A DNA stretch of 64,000 bases from Gadus chalcogrammus (lineage: Eukaryota; Chordata; Actinopteri; Gadiformes; Gadidae), in assembly GCF_026213295.1 (NCBI RefSeq), contig NC_079421.1:21970970-22034969 (forward strand), given 5' to 3'. The notes beneath the pieces are model-generated. The model had not been told where the DNA came from and ran no database searches. It saw only the letters and a program-made list of their open reading frames with translations. Positions 1 through 12,400 of this stretch are shown in pieces (the stretch's first letter is position 1; each line of letters begins with the position of its first letter). Made by a program: the position numbers and the translations under genes.

Positions 1-703
1 ATGCACAACCCCTGTCCATTTATGCAGCAATTAGATCACCTCCGATCTCCCCAGAGAGCCAGCAGATTTATGCCGTATGATAAGATGGGCCGCGGATGTC
101 TTACAAACCCCGTTGTTGCAGCCAAACGCTCTGCGTTGTCATTGTGGAATAAAAGTCTCAAAACCGGTTCCAAGATGGTGACTTATGGGTATTAACATTG
201 TGCTTCCTGATAAAGCAAGAATCCTCTTAGCCAATTAGCCGTAAGTGTTCACCTGACAAACGGGGTTTATTGGCGTTGAAGGAGCCAATATATATGAACA
301 GTGTAATTCCTTAATCCAAGCAAGCCGCCGTAGCAGCACACGACTAATAATGTAATGTGTTCGAGTACTTGTTTGGAGCTAGTGAGCTAGCTTCAGTTTT
401 CCTCTCCAACACATTTGGTAATTGTATAGTATATCTCTGCTGGCTGCGAATGTCTTCTCCTCGTTGGACGTCGTGCTATTTTATTTTCTGCCCTTACGGT
501 TTGTTTACCCACCTTAAAACATACAAAAAATAAAAAATAAAAGCAAGGACAGTGCCTAAGTATGGTAAAAGTTTGTCAGCCAAATGTTTGTGTGTGTGGA
601 AACAATTAACAACAAGGCCATTCAAACGTGAAGCTTGACATTGACCTTTTTATTTGTCTACTTTTGCATCAGTAATCCCAGCATGTCATTGGAGTAAACA
701 TGG
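1..703. other. unique intergenic sequence, nothing recognised
   Basis: No repeat, RNA gene or domain-bearing frame is visible. The only long open frame (1-195, 64 codons) runs in from the window edge, is Arg/Lys/Ser rich and ends without a splice-donor context. An A-rich stretch lies near 526-546. Confidence 0.5.
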
Positions 704-831
704 CCTCTCTCTCTCTATGATTCTGTCTCTCTCTTGCTCTCTCTCGCTCTGTCTCCCTCACTCGATCTCTCTCTCTCGCTCCCTCTCTCTGCCTCTCTCT
801 CTCTCTCTGCCTCTCTCTCACCCTGCCTCTC

Positions 832-921
<90 letters not shown>

Positions 922-956
922 CATACCTTGGGTCTCTCTCCCCCTTGCTCTGTGTC
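704..956. repeat. (CT)n microsatellite, interrupted, with a perfect core
   Basis: A pyrimidine tract of about 250 bp. It begins as imperfect CTCTCT/CTCGCT/CTGTCT blocks and becomes an uninterrupted (TC)n core of about 42 units at 836-919. It stays open in several frames on both strands (Leu-Ser or Arg-Glu runs), but this comes from the dinucleotide and is not coding. The tract ends in a CTCTACAG that mimics a splice acceptor at 969-976. Confidence 0.97.
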
Positions 957-1391
957 CTAACGTTCACCTCTCTACAGGTAGACGGGTGCTGAGCTGTGCC
1001 CTCAGCGCCAGACGAAGGCAGGGTTCTGCTGCCGGCGATGGGAACACAACCTGTCAGAAGGCCAGCGTTGCCAAGCCTTGAATGCCATTTAGAGGTAGCC
1101 CAGACTGGAAGTGACTTTGAAAGTTAGCCGAAGGGTTGCTGTTGGTCCAGGCGGGTGAGGAGAAGTAAACAGCTGCCTAGACATTTGATCTGAATTCCAA
1201 ATGAGGTCAACCTAAATAGGTACGCAACGTTTTTAGTTTGTTTCAATTATTTAGTTTCAAGCTCAACCTTTATTTTGAGGGGGGAATGGCAGACTTTTCA
1301 AGTCGTGCCGTGTACGTTTTATGACTTTGTTGTGTAGATTAGTGATTATAGTGATTACCCTAATCGACCACAAACATGGCATCATTGTGGA
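957..1391. other. unique intergenic sequence
   Basis: A moderately GC-rich block (970-1080) is followed by AT-rich DNA. The block after the acceptor-like CTCTACAG has no matching donor that gives a clear exon. Nothing else was recognised. Confidence 0.4.
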
Positions 1392-1545
1392 GAGTGTGTG
1401 TGTGTGTGGGTGTGTGTGGATGATGGCTGGTTGAAGCAGCCTCACCTGGCCCGAGGCAGACTGATTGGGGTTGGGTGAAGCTGCACACCTGTTGCACATT
1501 GAGCAATCAGTGTGCACAGGTTGAACCAGCCATCTCCACACACTC
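1392..1545 (+). mobile_element. short TIR/foldback element, copy 1 (plus orientation)
   Basis: A ~140-bp unit with imperfect terminal inverted repeats. The left end GTGTGTGGATGATGGCTGGT pairs with the right end ACCAGCCATCTCCACACAC. The left end merges with a short (GT)n. Internal landmarks are CAGCCTCACCTGGCC, CACACCTGTTGCACATTG and AGCAATCAGTGTGC. The same landmarks occur in the same order, on the other strand, at 2320-2457, so this is a repeated element and not chance symmetry. There is no coding capacity. It is probably a non-autonomous DNA transposon (MITE-like), family unknown. Confidence 0.7.
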
Positions 1546-1660
1546 TCAAAGGTAGATCTCCTGCTTGGCAGCATGGATCACCATCTCCATGTATCTTTGT
1601 CTGCAGACCTAGCATATCTAATCCTGCAGTAAATGTATCACCTACGAATTTATCTCCTAA

Positions 1661-2302
1661 TGCCCCGTTTACACGAGGACGCTTGCGGGTAAATACAACA
1701 AAATAATTTATCGGAAGTGCCTTTTGTTTAGATGGTGACAGCGTTTTTGGGGCTTGAAAATGCAAAAATCAGAAACTACCCCCCCAGAGTGGAAAACTTG
1801 AATATGCTCCACCGTAGCGTTTCCGTCTACGCTGCCAAGACGTAAAATTCTGCTCACGTCGCATACACGTTTACGTCGCATTCATGCGCCAGTACAGGGA
1901 AATAAACAAACATGTTGGATTATTTCCATGCGTCGGACCTTCAAGCTGCTCTGGCAGCTCTAATAAACTTACAGGTGTCTTTCCACGAAATGTGCAGGAT
2001 ATGTACAGATATTATTACTGAACAGAGAAGGATCTGTAATTATGTTTTGGTTTTTGCGGCGCAGATAGGAGAAGAAGGAAGATTCTACGCATGAGTTCAG
2101 ACATGGCAGTGTTGTGTGATGGTGTATCACAGCACCACCTAGACGCCTGACATGCATACCCAATAGAATTCCACACACTTTTGCGTCACCGTACGCACGC
2201 AGAATTCCTCCCGAAAACGCTCGTCTGAACGTGGAATAAAAAGTAAAGACGCAACGCCACTTCTGCGTCTTCTGTTCAGACCGTCGTCATGTAAACGTAG
2301 CC
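1661..2302. mobile_element. 642-bp non-autonomous TIR element, PIF-Harbinger-like
   Basis: The left end TGCCCCGTTTACACGAGGACG and the inverted right end GGCTACGTTTACATGACGACG agree over most of ~20 bp. TAA lies immediately outside both ends (1658-1660 and 2303-2305), consistent with a 3-bp target duplication. A TWA-type duplication is typical of PIF-Harbinger elements, so that superfamily is inferred. Internally there are several CGTTTAC/GACGTAAA and ACGCAG motifs. No transposase is present: the two internal frames of 60-70 codons have no DDE-like features. The element lies between the two inverted ~140-bp elements. Confidence 0.6.
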
Positions 2303-2319
2303 TAAGTAGCAATCTCCCG

Positions 2320-2457
2320 GAGTGTGTGTGGTGATTGCTGGTTGAACCTGTTGCACACTGATTGCTCAATGTAAAACAGGTGTGTGGCCTCCCACAGTCC
2401 AATCATTTCGACCGAGGCCAGGTGAGGCTGCTTCAACCAGCCATCATCAACACACTC
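2320..2457 (-). mobile_element. short TIR/foldback element, copy 2 (minus orientation)
   Basis: Read on the minus strand this matches the unit at 1392-1545 along its length. Shared blocks are GAGTGTGT, GATGGCTGGTTGAAGCAGCC, CTCACCTGGCC, ACACCTGTT, ACATTGAGCAATCAGTGTGC and AGGTTCAACCAGC. It has the same imperfect terminal inverted repeats. The two copies therefore form an inverted pair about 775 bp apart with the Harbinger-like element between them. Confidence 0.7.
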
Positions 2458-2565
2458 CACAGTCATAAATGTAATGTTTAACCAATGTGCCAACGATCTG
2501 TGTCCTTGTCTCATCGGTTTTTTTCTTTCTTTCTTCCAATCCATACATTCGGTTCTTGTGAGCAG

Positions 2566-2655
2566 GAATCTACGGATGAGCTTTGCCTACCTGATTGTAA
2601 TCATCGTAGCAGTGGACAAAGACACATCACAGTCATCAATCAACCTCAATCTATG
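2566..2655 (+). other. weak candidate exon (90 nt, phase 0)
   Basis: A T/C-rich tract at 2509-2537 precedes a CAG at 2563-2565. An 89-91-nt open stretch then ends at ATG followed by GTAGGT at 2656, a good donor. If spliced there it encodes exactly 30 codons without a stop (begins ESTDELCLPD, ends VINQPQSM). No family is recognised. Segments like this arise by chance in 64 kb, so this is a lead only. A second frame is also open across it. Confidence 0.15.
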
Positions 2656-3096
2656 GTAGGTTTGATTGAATTCCGTATTTTTTAGCTCGCTATCGATGGT
2701 TTTTGAGATATATCAAATTAGAGGGACATGATTTATTGAAATAAGTTTTTTTTTGCTGTGAAATGTTATCTCCCTTCATGTACTTGCGTGTTATCTTTAC
2801 ACTCTCCGTTGGCTGTAAACTGCATTTTTCATTTGCAGGCGGAGTCTGCACAGGTAGGGAGATGAGTATTTGACTTTTAAATGACACCAATGGATAGACT
2901 GGTGAAAATGCAGCACTGAATAAAATATCGCTCCATAATTGTGAAATATGAATCTACCCGAATACAGTGCATCACAGATACAGTCTCTATATCCATTCAT
3001 CATCATGTAATATGCCAGCAAATAAAAACAACAATGTCCGCGTAAAAACAAAGAATAATATGTTTGATGTCTTTATTAGGGTCTGTGGCTGACATC

Positions 3097-3229
<133 letters not shown>

Positions 3230-5084
3230 GTATGTGGATATTACTTCGATGCATCAAAGAGTCCTGTGCATTCACTGTCATCTTTTTATGTGCATAATAT
3301 TGCTACGCATACAATGATGCTGTGTGGGATAATATTTATACATGTGAGTTCGGGGAGACCGGGCTGTTTTTTTCCAACATATTAATAGAAACATAATTTC
3401 CCCTTTCATCTTTAATTCGTCACTGCCAGATTACGGCCATGCAGTCCTTATCATCTTTCTTAATTAGCTGTCAAAATATGGCCGAGAGGAGGCCCAGAAA
3501 AGCACGTCCCTCCCCTGACGTGGGGACACTGGGAGTGCTGGGAGGTGTGGTTTCCAGGATATTTTCACACTCAACCAACACTTTTTTAGGCCACTGTCCT
3601 TCTTCTGCTTCCCTGCCTTTTTTTTTCCACCTCCTGCAACCAACCAAATAATGACGGCAGAGAAGTGGTTTAGAAACAATGTCCATTCTTCAGAGACGCA
3701 TGACAAAGTCGTCAGGTGTGTCTGTGTGTGTGCCTGTGTGCATGTGTTGTGTTGTCGGGTGGAAATACCTGAGTTCCACTAATGGTGGCTCCTTCATGCT
3801 GCGTACCTAATACACATGAGGCTTACTTACGCCTTCACCTGCTGGATCACTCGCTGGAGAGATGATCAGATGCTCGCCAAACAGCTCAGCTATGGATCGC
3901 ATCTTTGAAAACAGGTTTCAAGGCGTTGCTTGATGTTCAAGTGCATCACACATGCACACTAGTACAGACTCTTTGGTATGTCTGTGTTATGCGTATGTTT
4001 TCGCCCCGATCACTGTCGCGTTACAGCATCTGTCACTGCATTTGTTATGCAAAATTAAATTAAACGGCATCAAATAATAGTCTTGATTTGCGTGAATAAA
4101 ATGTTGTTTAACATGTTTATGTTTGTTGATGTGTGCGTGGGTGTGTGCGTGTTAACGTCTGTTTCTGCGTCATTACAAATTCCTCCAAAACGTTTTTATC
4201 CTTTCCGGGGAAGACAGTGCATCAGCGGCTGACACATATATTGTCTCCATGTATTTTCCTAAACGTACCCTCTCAGCCTGCGGACTAGCCTCTCACTTTG
4301 GGCTCTCACACATGGCTAATCCAACCACTCGGGCAGTGAAAGAAACTCCAGGCCCTTTCAATATTAGAGCAGCATTAGTTTCAGATCTGCTTTAAAGGTT
4401 AATTGCGCTTGTCCATCTTTTGCCTGATGAGGATCTTCCAGTGATCTCGGAGCATAACACTTAGCGGTATATACTGGTGCCGCTTCGCCGTGGAGGATTT
4501 CCGTCTTTTTAGCGAAGGGAAAAGGCTTTTAGACTCGCACAGAAAGACCTAATTCTGAAGTTAAAGTCTCATTGTGGACTTTATCACCCATTAGAGCTTA
4601 AGCTGGGGGAAGTTTACTTATAATTGCTATCGTTAATTGGGCAAAAGGCAAATGGCTGAAGGGCCTTCTTACTGACAGGGAAACATTATTTTCCGGGTTC
4701 TCGATTAGCACTTAGCGGTGGAACAAATGCTCGGTCATAGACGCCGTCGCTGACAACCTGGACAGGATCCGGATGGTGGAGCGACCTTATCCTTATAATC
4801 ATGTTTCCAATCTGTGTGGTTTTCAGCTTTATTGTCGTCATGGTGATCAGGTCATCTGCTTTCGGGAATAACAGTCGCGTTTGGGATTAACGGCAGTAAA
4901 AAACAACAGACCGGCTTTTGAATCTTAATGGCGGAAAATAAAGGTAATAGGAAGTTAAATTGGGAGTAAACAGTGCTAAGCGAAACCCAGGGGAGCGGAG
5001 CCATAACCGAACATCAAGGCATAAGGAATGCGAGTCATGAACGGTCAATTGCTGCATGTGGCTAAGGAGGCAGTGCGGGTCGGC
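3230..5084. other. unique intergenic sequence, possibly partly conserved
   Basis: Mostly unique sequence with only short GT-rich patches (3715-3750, 4130-4155). The stretch 4360-4680 is AT-balanced, free of repeats and has TTAATTGC and GTTAATTGGG cores, so it could be a conserved non-coding element. No exon, RNA gene or mobile element was recognised. Confidence 0.35.
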
Positions 5085-5315
5085 AGGTCCCCCTAGTGTC
5101 GAGGTGTCCCTGGGCAACACGCCTCACCCTCACTGCTCCCGACGAGCTGGCTGTCGCCCTGCGTGGCTGACACCGCCGCCGGTGTGTGAACGTGTGCATG
5201 AACGTGTGCATGAACGTGTGCATGAACGGGTGAATGTTAGGCAAAATGTAAAAGCGCTTTGAGGGGCCACTGGTTGGAAGAGCGCTGTATAAATGAAGTT
5301 CATTTACCATTTAAA
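5085..5315 (+). mobile_element. fish retroelement 3' fragment with a TGAACGTGTGCA tandem
   Basis: A 5'-truncated copy of a common fish interspersed repeat. Landmarks in order are GGTGTCCCTGGGCAACACGC, CTGCTCCCGACGAGCTGGCT, GGCTGACACCGCC, about three copies of a 12-bp TGAACGTGTGCA unit (5188-5228), GGTGAATGTTAGGC, AAAGCGCTTTGAGGGG, and the tail TATAAATGAAGTTCATTTAC. Its familiar form has the same order of blocks with a variable-length tandem in the middle. It is probably the 3' end of a non-LTR retrotransposon or the SINE using it. The clade is not assigned. Confidence 0.7.
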
Positions 5316-5345
5316 ACAAGTCCCTCCTTCCACGGCCCTTACTGA

Positions 5346-5368
5346 GGGGGGGGGGGGGGGGGGGGGGG
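5346..5368. repeat. poly-G run (23)
   Basis: An uninterrupted guanine homopolymer. Runs this long are prone to length error in assemblies. Confidence 0.97.
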
Positions 5369-5784
5369 AGTGTTAATATGTTCCGGGTCGTGGTCCTCAT
5401 GGACAGGACAGGGCAGAGGGCCCTCCTCTAGGCCTAGCCTTTGCCTTAAGGTAGCAGGGTGGCTTCCTTGGGGGGCGCTCTGCCCTCACACCCGGGGGGG
5501 TCGAGGAGGTCTCCGCCCCCCGGCAGGAGGCTGCTCAGCGGTTGCCGTGTCGACCGGCCGACCCCAGCAGACGGCCGGTCTGAGGTCCATCCTCAAACCG
5601 TCTCGCGGGCAGGGCGAGGGGCGGCGCTCTCTGACCCGGTGACATCACCGGCGGGCCGCTTCGTTACGACTTGTTGTGAAGCAAAGCTCCGTGGTCACCG
5701 TGAGGTCGTTCCATCCGACTTAAAGTCTGGAGGCACGACCAGGCCAGGGGGTCTGTTGTACGGGTTGTATGTTCATCCTGCTCC
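5369..5784. other. GC-rich unique block
   Basis: GC-rich, with many CpG between 5470 and 5650. Two overlapping frames of 90-109 codons stay open because of the composition. They contain no recognisable domain and lack plausible splice borders. It could be a small CpG-rich patch. Confidence 0.35.
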
Positions 5785-6118
5785 TTAACACACACACACT
5801 TATTGTATGTTGTACGTCCTGGCACTTAATCTACCCACTTATTGTATGTTGTAGGTCCTGGCACTTAATGTACACACTTATTGTATGTTGTAGCTCATGG
5901 TCCTTAATGTTCGCACTTATTGTATGTTGTACTTAGCATTGTGTAGCATCTATCCTAGCTATCATTGTTGTAGTACTATCTTTGTTAGTACTTGGCACTT
6001 GGTTCTATGAACATCCTTACTGTACCGACTGTGATGTATTGTTTCGCTTTCTTCTGACGGATGTACTTCTTGTAAGCTGCTTTGGATAAAAGCGTCTGCT
6101 AAATGTAGATGTAAATGT
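5785..6118 (+). mobile_element. retroelement 3' region with 39-bp tandem units, copy 1
   Basis: It begins with about 3.5 tandem units of 39 bp, each starting CTTATTGTATGTTGTA and containing CCTGGCACTTAATGTAC. It continues through TAGCATCTATCCTAGCTATC, TATGAACATCCTTACTGTAC and TTCTTCTGACGGATGTACTT, then ends in the fish retroelement tail GCTTTGGATAAAAGCGTC, TGCTAAATGTAGATGTAAATG. A second copy with the same order of blocks lies inverted at 34872-35203. The terminal TGTAAATG-type repeat and the AAAGCGTCTGC motif are known from L2-clade LINEs and their SINEs in fishes, so an L2-related origin is inferred. No ORF2 remains. Confidence 0.75.
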
Positions 6119-6234
6119 GAGTGGATCGTTGAGGTGGTTAAGGAACAAACCCTTGTATCATGTCTTCCGTTGGACGCCACGGTGTTTCTCTGAGGCGGTC
6201 GCAGTAACGCTGCTGAGCCAATCTACTCAGTGTT

Positions 6235-6254
6235 GGGGGGGGGGGGGGGGGGGG
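6235..6254. repeat. poly-G run (20)
   Basis: Uninterrupted guanine homopolymer. Confidence 0.96.
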
Positions 6255-6454
6255 ATGATGAGCGAGCTACGCTATCCAAGGTCATCTGGTTGATGGCGTG
6301 CTCCTGTGATGGGGATGGGGGGTTGCTATGGCGACGGCTAGCAGGTGGCTGTCATAGGCGTCGTTTTGTGGTTGAGAGGGTATCAGAGGTAGTTTATAGA
6401 CGTCCGCTGTGGAATGAAGGCACTGGGAACGGTGGTGGGTTGGGGTTGAGTGTT

Positions 6455-6478
6455 GGGGGGGGGGGGGGGGGGGGGGGG
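6455..6478. repeat. poly-G run (24)
   Basis: Uninterrupted guanine homopolymer, 200 bp downstream of the previous one. The DNA between them is also G-biased (GGGGATGGGGGG, GGTGGGTTGGGG). Confidence 0.96.
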
Positions 6479-9400
6479 TTGTGATTTGACCGGTTTTTCG
6501 GCAGGTATGAATAAAATACAGATCATGCTGAACCATTTGAGAAAGCTGATAATATAATGTATAATAATAATAATATCCTAATATAAGCTGCTACATTGTT
6601 AAATTTTTCCCTGTGATGAATACATTCAATGTGCCTTGTACTTGGAAGAGGAAAATACAACAACCTAGAAGAGTACTTCCACCGTTTATTATATTTAACA
6701 TTTTCCCATTACCAAATATATGTTGTATTGCTGAAAAGAAACTCAAAGTGACTTCACCATTAAGGAGGGCAAATCAAGCGCACATTTTATTAACTACTCG
6801 TACTAATTTCATCTTCAATTACCCGGAGTCCCACAATAGCAAGAGCAATCACAACTAGCAGCGGTAATCCATTACGCAACATTAACTAATGTTCCACCAG
6901 CGCTGGACCGGAGACGTCTGAAATGATTGTACAATGTGCAATTACCAGCGATGGACTTTGGGCCAGGCTGGTGGTTGATCCACTGACAGGCATCCTGGGT
7001 GTGTTCGGTATATACTCACACACACCTAGTCAGACTAATTGAATTCCCTCGGGATATTTCAATCGCATATTTCGGTTAATGTGAATTGACGGGTTGCAAT
7101 TTGTGGCGCCGCATGCGTTATTCGTAAGCTCACTTTTATATAAAAGGGTTAAATATATTTCATATCAAGGCAGCCACAAGTAAGGATCCAATATTATATT
7201 AAATATTGCAGGCATTATTGTCTCTGACTGCATTTTGTTTTACCACACATTACGGTATGTTACTGCGGTGACAATTTGTTATTTAAAAAAATTGGAAATG
7301 CAATTACAGCACTTAGGGTAGGCTGCCTGTGGTTGCAATCATATTAAGTATTTAGCTGTGCTGAATAAAAATAGACTTGACCCAGAAATGTACTCCTTAA
7401 TTTGTGGGATTATTAGGTGGCAGGTGGTTTCAGATGACAGTTCAGGGGCTGTTGCAGAATTTACCACTTTTCGCATTTACCTCTCCCTTGCTCATGAACA
7501 CTGGTTATAACACGGTTGTTTTGAATGGTTTGAATCCTACTAAAGGAGTTTGGATCTCTTTACGAATCGTACCACTCTTAGTTTTATTAACAGCCTATTA
7601 GTTTGTATAATGTAAATATTTTATGTATTAGTAATGTATTATTTGTTACAGTCCTTTGTAAAATGATGCAGTGCTATGAGACCCATTTAAATGATGTGTT
7701 AGTGGACCTAGAGAGAGGGGGGACTTCAAATGTTGAATGGCCCTTCCTCTTTTTAAACCCTGTTTTGTTCAAAGTTTAATCTCAAATTACCGCTAATGCT
7801 CTGACTGCATCTACAATGTGTGCTAGATTTGCTCTAAGATGATGCTGATCATTCTTAATTCCCTACACTTTCTGTTGTCCCTTTCCACCACCATTGTCAA
7901 TAGCGACATAAACAGTGTGTTTGTTTACAGTGTACATCTTTTAAATGGAAGAGAACATGTTTTGAAAAAAGTGCTTCCTCACAAAGGTTTTGTGTAAGAT
8001 AGGAACTCAACAGAAAGCCTCGCTTTCACTAGAGTATTGGGAGCTCAGGAAACTCGGGCTGTCCGACGTTATCTCTTGGATTTGTGCTCAAGGTTACGTA
8101 CAGACAGACTGAGTGACTACTGCGTTCTCAGTCACCCTCATGAGGATTTGATGGCACTTATGTATTTGTATTCAACACAACCCCAGCTATACATATAGTG
8201 AGCTGTAGATGAATAAGAGCACATATAAATCCCTAACAAGATGGATTTAAATTGCTGCTGTCTTATTTTTTGCATATAATTAGGGAGTGAATGACACACT
8301 GATAATACTACTCATTTTAATACCCTCATTCATTTATTTGCTTTATTCCTGTTGTATAATGAAAATTAGAGATCATATAAATTAAGATTAAGTGTATTGA
8401 CATGTATCTATCCTATCTGTCTATCTGTCCATCTGTCGGTTGGTCTTGGTACAAGGTATAGTTTCCCAATACCCTACGTAACAATATCCAATAGAACACA
8501 ATTTAATACTAATATTTATAGAAGTAAAGGAATACAAAGGATAATAAGTGTAGTTCATGTTAAAATGAATACTTATGTCTATTATTTTTCTACGTCGACT
8601 GCTGTGATCCTCTACACCAGACGCCACGTGGCCGCTGTGCCCCACCGTCTTGTATAAGTAACCCACAGACGAGCCACCAAATCCTCCGTGCACCGCACAC
8701 AGCATAGAGCTGGGAGCCAGCTGTGCTGACAGATGTTCACGGGGAATCCAGTTTTAATAGAGGGAAATACAATATGGCACACCAGTAGGGATTTCTAGCC
8801 CAAAAGCTTGATCTGTCGAGCCCTAATAGAAATAATAAATGACGATGGGTCGGGCTGCGTGTCTCTGTCGGGATAATTCCTGAAACAGATTGAGAACGGC
8901 TTGTTTATTTTCATGTTTATTTTCCACATGTTTTCCACTCGCTCGCAGCCCAGCTTGCCATGATGCTCTCTGCGTTCATATAAAACCTACAACAGTACGA
9001 TATGAAATATGGATTAAACAAGGTAAATAATGACGGTGAGCATGAAACAAGAATGAAATATTCATTATTGTTCAGGGCTGAGTAACGGAGATCACTGTTC
9101 CCCTTCAGGTGCAAAGGATCTATTTGTCAGTCTGCCAGTCTGTGTATCTGTCTACCCCTAACCCATCAACAAAAGATAAAGTCTATCCGTCTGTCTTTGT
9201 TGAATCCGGCTTATAATGTTTGTTTATTTTTTGTATATGTTGTATGCTTATGGTTTGTATATATGTTGTGTGCATATCGTCTGTATATGTCGGTATGAGG
9301 CCTTTGCTCATTACACTTGTCTTGCTTGTGTAGATCCCAACATAAATATGTAATATACATCGGCTGCATCTGGCAGGCAGTGCAGACTACACACAGACTG

Positions 9401-9540
9401 AAGGCTTTCCGGGCCCGTGTGTCGGAAGCTGCTATTCCCAAGGTGCGTTGTTTACTTGAGGTTGAGCTACGGCAGCTGAGCTTTGTTCGTAAAATGACTC
9501 AAAATAACCAATTATCCATCTTTGACAGCGTGTAGAATCA
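6479..9540. other. AT-rich unique sequence
   Basis: No long repeat or convincing frame. A short imperfect TCTA/TCTG patch lies at 8405-8436. ATAATAATAATA occurs near 6560-6575. Most of 6600-8380 looks like ordinary unique AT-rich non-coding DNA. Confidence 0.4.
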
Positions 9541-12026
9541 GCCCCCCCATGGACCCCAGAGGATGCAGCCCTGGCACTGACAGAACCCACTCATGTCACT
9601 AATTTCTAAATATAGCCTATTTTTTTTTTTTTGGTCTTCCCCCATTTTGTGTGTCTTTCTAGCAGCAGTTTGTCCCAGTCTTGTTCGCCGTACATGTCTC
9701 CTCGCATGTGTGTCTCTTCATACAGTATGTGTGTCGAACCGTCCCAGTTTGTCCACCGAAAGTTGTCCTTCATCAATGTGGAAAGTAGAGTGAAGTTACA
9801 GAGGTATCGACTGACACGGTTTAATTTTCCATTTCAACTACGGTTGGTTCTATTAGATTTTTCCGTAGGGTTATCTTGAATAATCATTGTGCTATTTTGA
9901 ATTACCATTGAATTGATACTGAATGAAAGAAGAAATCCCATTGTTTTAGTCTCCTGTTAGAAGTGTAGTATCATTGCATCCTTGCATCATATCTGGCTAG
10001 CCAATGATGTCGTTGCTTTGTGTTTAACTGCGGCTTGGACAGATTTCAATCGACACATCAAGCCTGTCTGCCGGTTCGCCCTGGAGAGGGAGCGATGGGG
10101 GAATTAAGAGAAACAGAGACATACAGCATGTTGAAATCAAGCTGAGAATTGGGACGGAACGCAGAAATGGGCTAGGTGGTTTGGGCTCGGCGGAGGTTGA
10201 ATTCCACTGGGCAATCCTCTAATTAGTTCTCGCTAGCCTAAGGCAGTTCATTGCCACCGGCTTCGAAGCATGCTGAGCTCCTACAAGGCCTCCTAATAAA
10301 ATGATTGACCGCTCTGGCATGGAAACTGATGATAGCACTGTCATAAGCATAGCACTTGTATTTAATTACCTCCCGGGTTTTACAATTCACACTAAACGTC
10401 GGTGTGAATAAAGATCGATAATTGGCATTCTCTGTTCCAAACACGTTAACGTGAGCCATCCTGGAGTCTATCTAAAGCCGGCTGTGCCCCTCTACTTTGG
10501 AAAGGTCCTCAGTCAACGAAGGATTAAGTTGTTTATCACCTCAGTGTTTCATGCCTTCGTCCCCCACCTTTAATTGCCATGGTCGACTTATACCTCAAGA
10601 GGAACGTTATCACCACAAGGAAGAAGAACGCACACAAAAACAAAGAGCAGAACGAGTTTGTAGATCGGCTTTATCACAGAAACGGATGGATTCATAGAAT
10701 GTGCTTATTTTATTTTATTGTCTCGTGAGTGATCGTTCATTCCATGGCAGGCTGTGAGTAGAAGAACAGCATTTGTCCTTTGTCTTCCCTCTAATTGGCC
10801 AGCAAGGGAAATCAGCCATTGAAATGGTGTCACAGAGAATGTATACTACCCCAATGAGGTGGTTGTTTCAGGAACTTGTCTGGGGCGACATTCACAACAA
10901 ATACTGCCGTCTAGCAGCACTCATTTTCCCTTGTTTTATCCCAGAGGAGAAAGACACAGTAGTTACGAAGATGACACCTCAAGACCGAAGAAAATGTGCA
11001 AAAAACAACAAGTCCCCATCCTTCACAAAGTCTATTTTTCACTCACTACGAGCCAAGCCAACGCATGCGTCCAAGAGGTATTCCACTGATGTTTCATGAC
11101 ATTATCGTACATATTAGTTTCTTCTTCTGTTGTTACGGAAGCAGAGCAGACCTTGCCGTGATGAGTGCTGCGCTGGTCACGATCGCAGCTTCGTTAAGAC
11201 AATCACGAGGGGGCGGGGGCGATGGATGGGCCATGCTAACGTGAGGTGGTACAAAGTACGTGTTGGGATGTCTAAATACACGGCTTTAAATATCCAAGTG
11301 GCAAGGCCTCTGGTGAACTGCAGCCCCCCTCCTTATCAATGAGGTTGCCTCATTAATTCACGTTGTTTTCACACCTTGCACACTCATATCACACGTTTTA
11401 TTAACAGAGTATAGGTTTTCCTTCCCTAGACTTTCTTCCATTCGATATTAGGAGCCAGGAATATACCCAATACATTTCTGGTGATTGTTATAGAAATGCA
11501 CAGGGAGCGAACATGTTTTGGTGCTTTATTCTGCCATCCTGCTGCAGGTGTTTGATTCACTTTTGATACACGGGCATATAACCAGCGCGTGACAGTTCTG
11601 CTCGCCCAAACCAGACCCTGCATGTCCTTGAGATGTTTTCCTCAAATGTGGTGTTATCATATACCCCTGCAATCTCTCACACATCGCTATATGTAACGGG
11701 GTGTGTGTCAGCGCAACAAGCGGGATAACAATGATTGAAAATGCTGTCATGCATGCTGTCATAAAAGATAAAAACATCAGCATATATCAATAAATCCAAT
11801 GATTAATTATGCTATAAATGTCTGGGTCCAAATAATTGTCTTGTGCTTTGTTTGCAATTAGTTGTCCCTGTGGGGAATTAAAGACTGCTGTTCACTTCCA
11901 CAAATATAATAGGCACAAACAATCTGTCCATTTTAATATTGCTACCAATGTCTTACTATCAATGTCTGATTAGCATTCAGCCATGGTATTGTATTTCCAT
12001 TTAGTTATTTTCAACCTTTTAGGGTA
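9541..12026. other. unique intergenic sequence
   Basis: Contains a poly-T run at 9620-9632 and otherwise mixed-composition DNA. The longest open frame (10773-11099, 108 codons, plus) shows no domain, signal peptide or compositional shift against its surroundings. Nothing was recognised. Confidence 0.4.
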
Positions 12027-12220
<194 letters not shown>

Positions 12221-12400
12221 GCTAAATGAGTTACTTAGCGGTTTCTTAGCTGGCATTAGATATTACAAGTGATATTCAGATAATCTCACTTTAAATGAGG
12301 TTCCCTCTAAAATGCAAACAAATATACAGAGATACAGATGAAAGAGAATAAAATAATGATACAGCATACAAATAGGTGTGCCAAAATACGATTCTGGATC

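Noticed and set aside
969..1000. splice acceptor after the CT array (CTCTACAG)
   Set aside because: The pyrimidine tract is the microsatellite itself; no donor gives a believable exon downstream.
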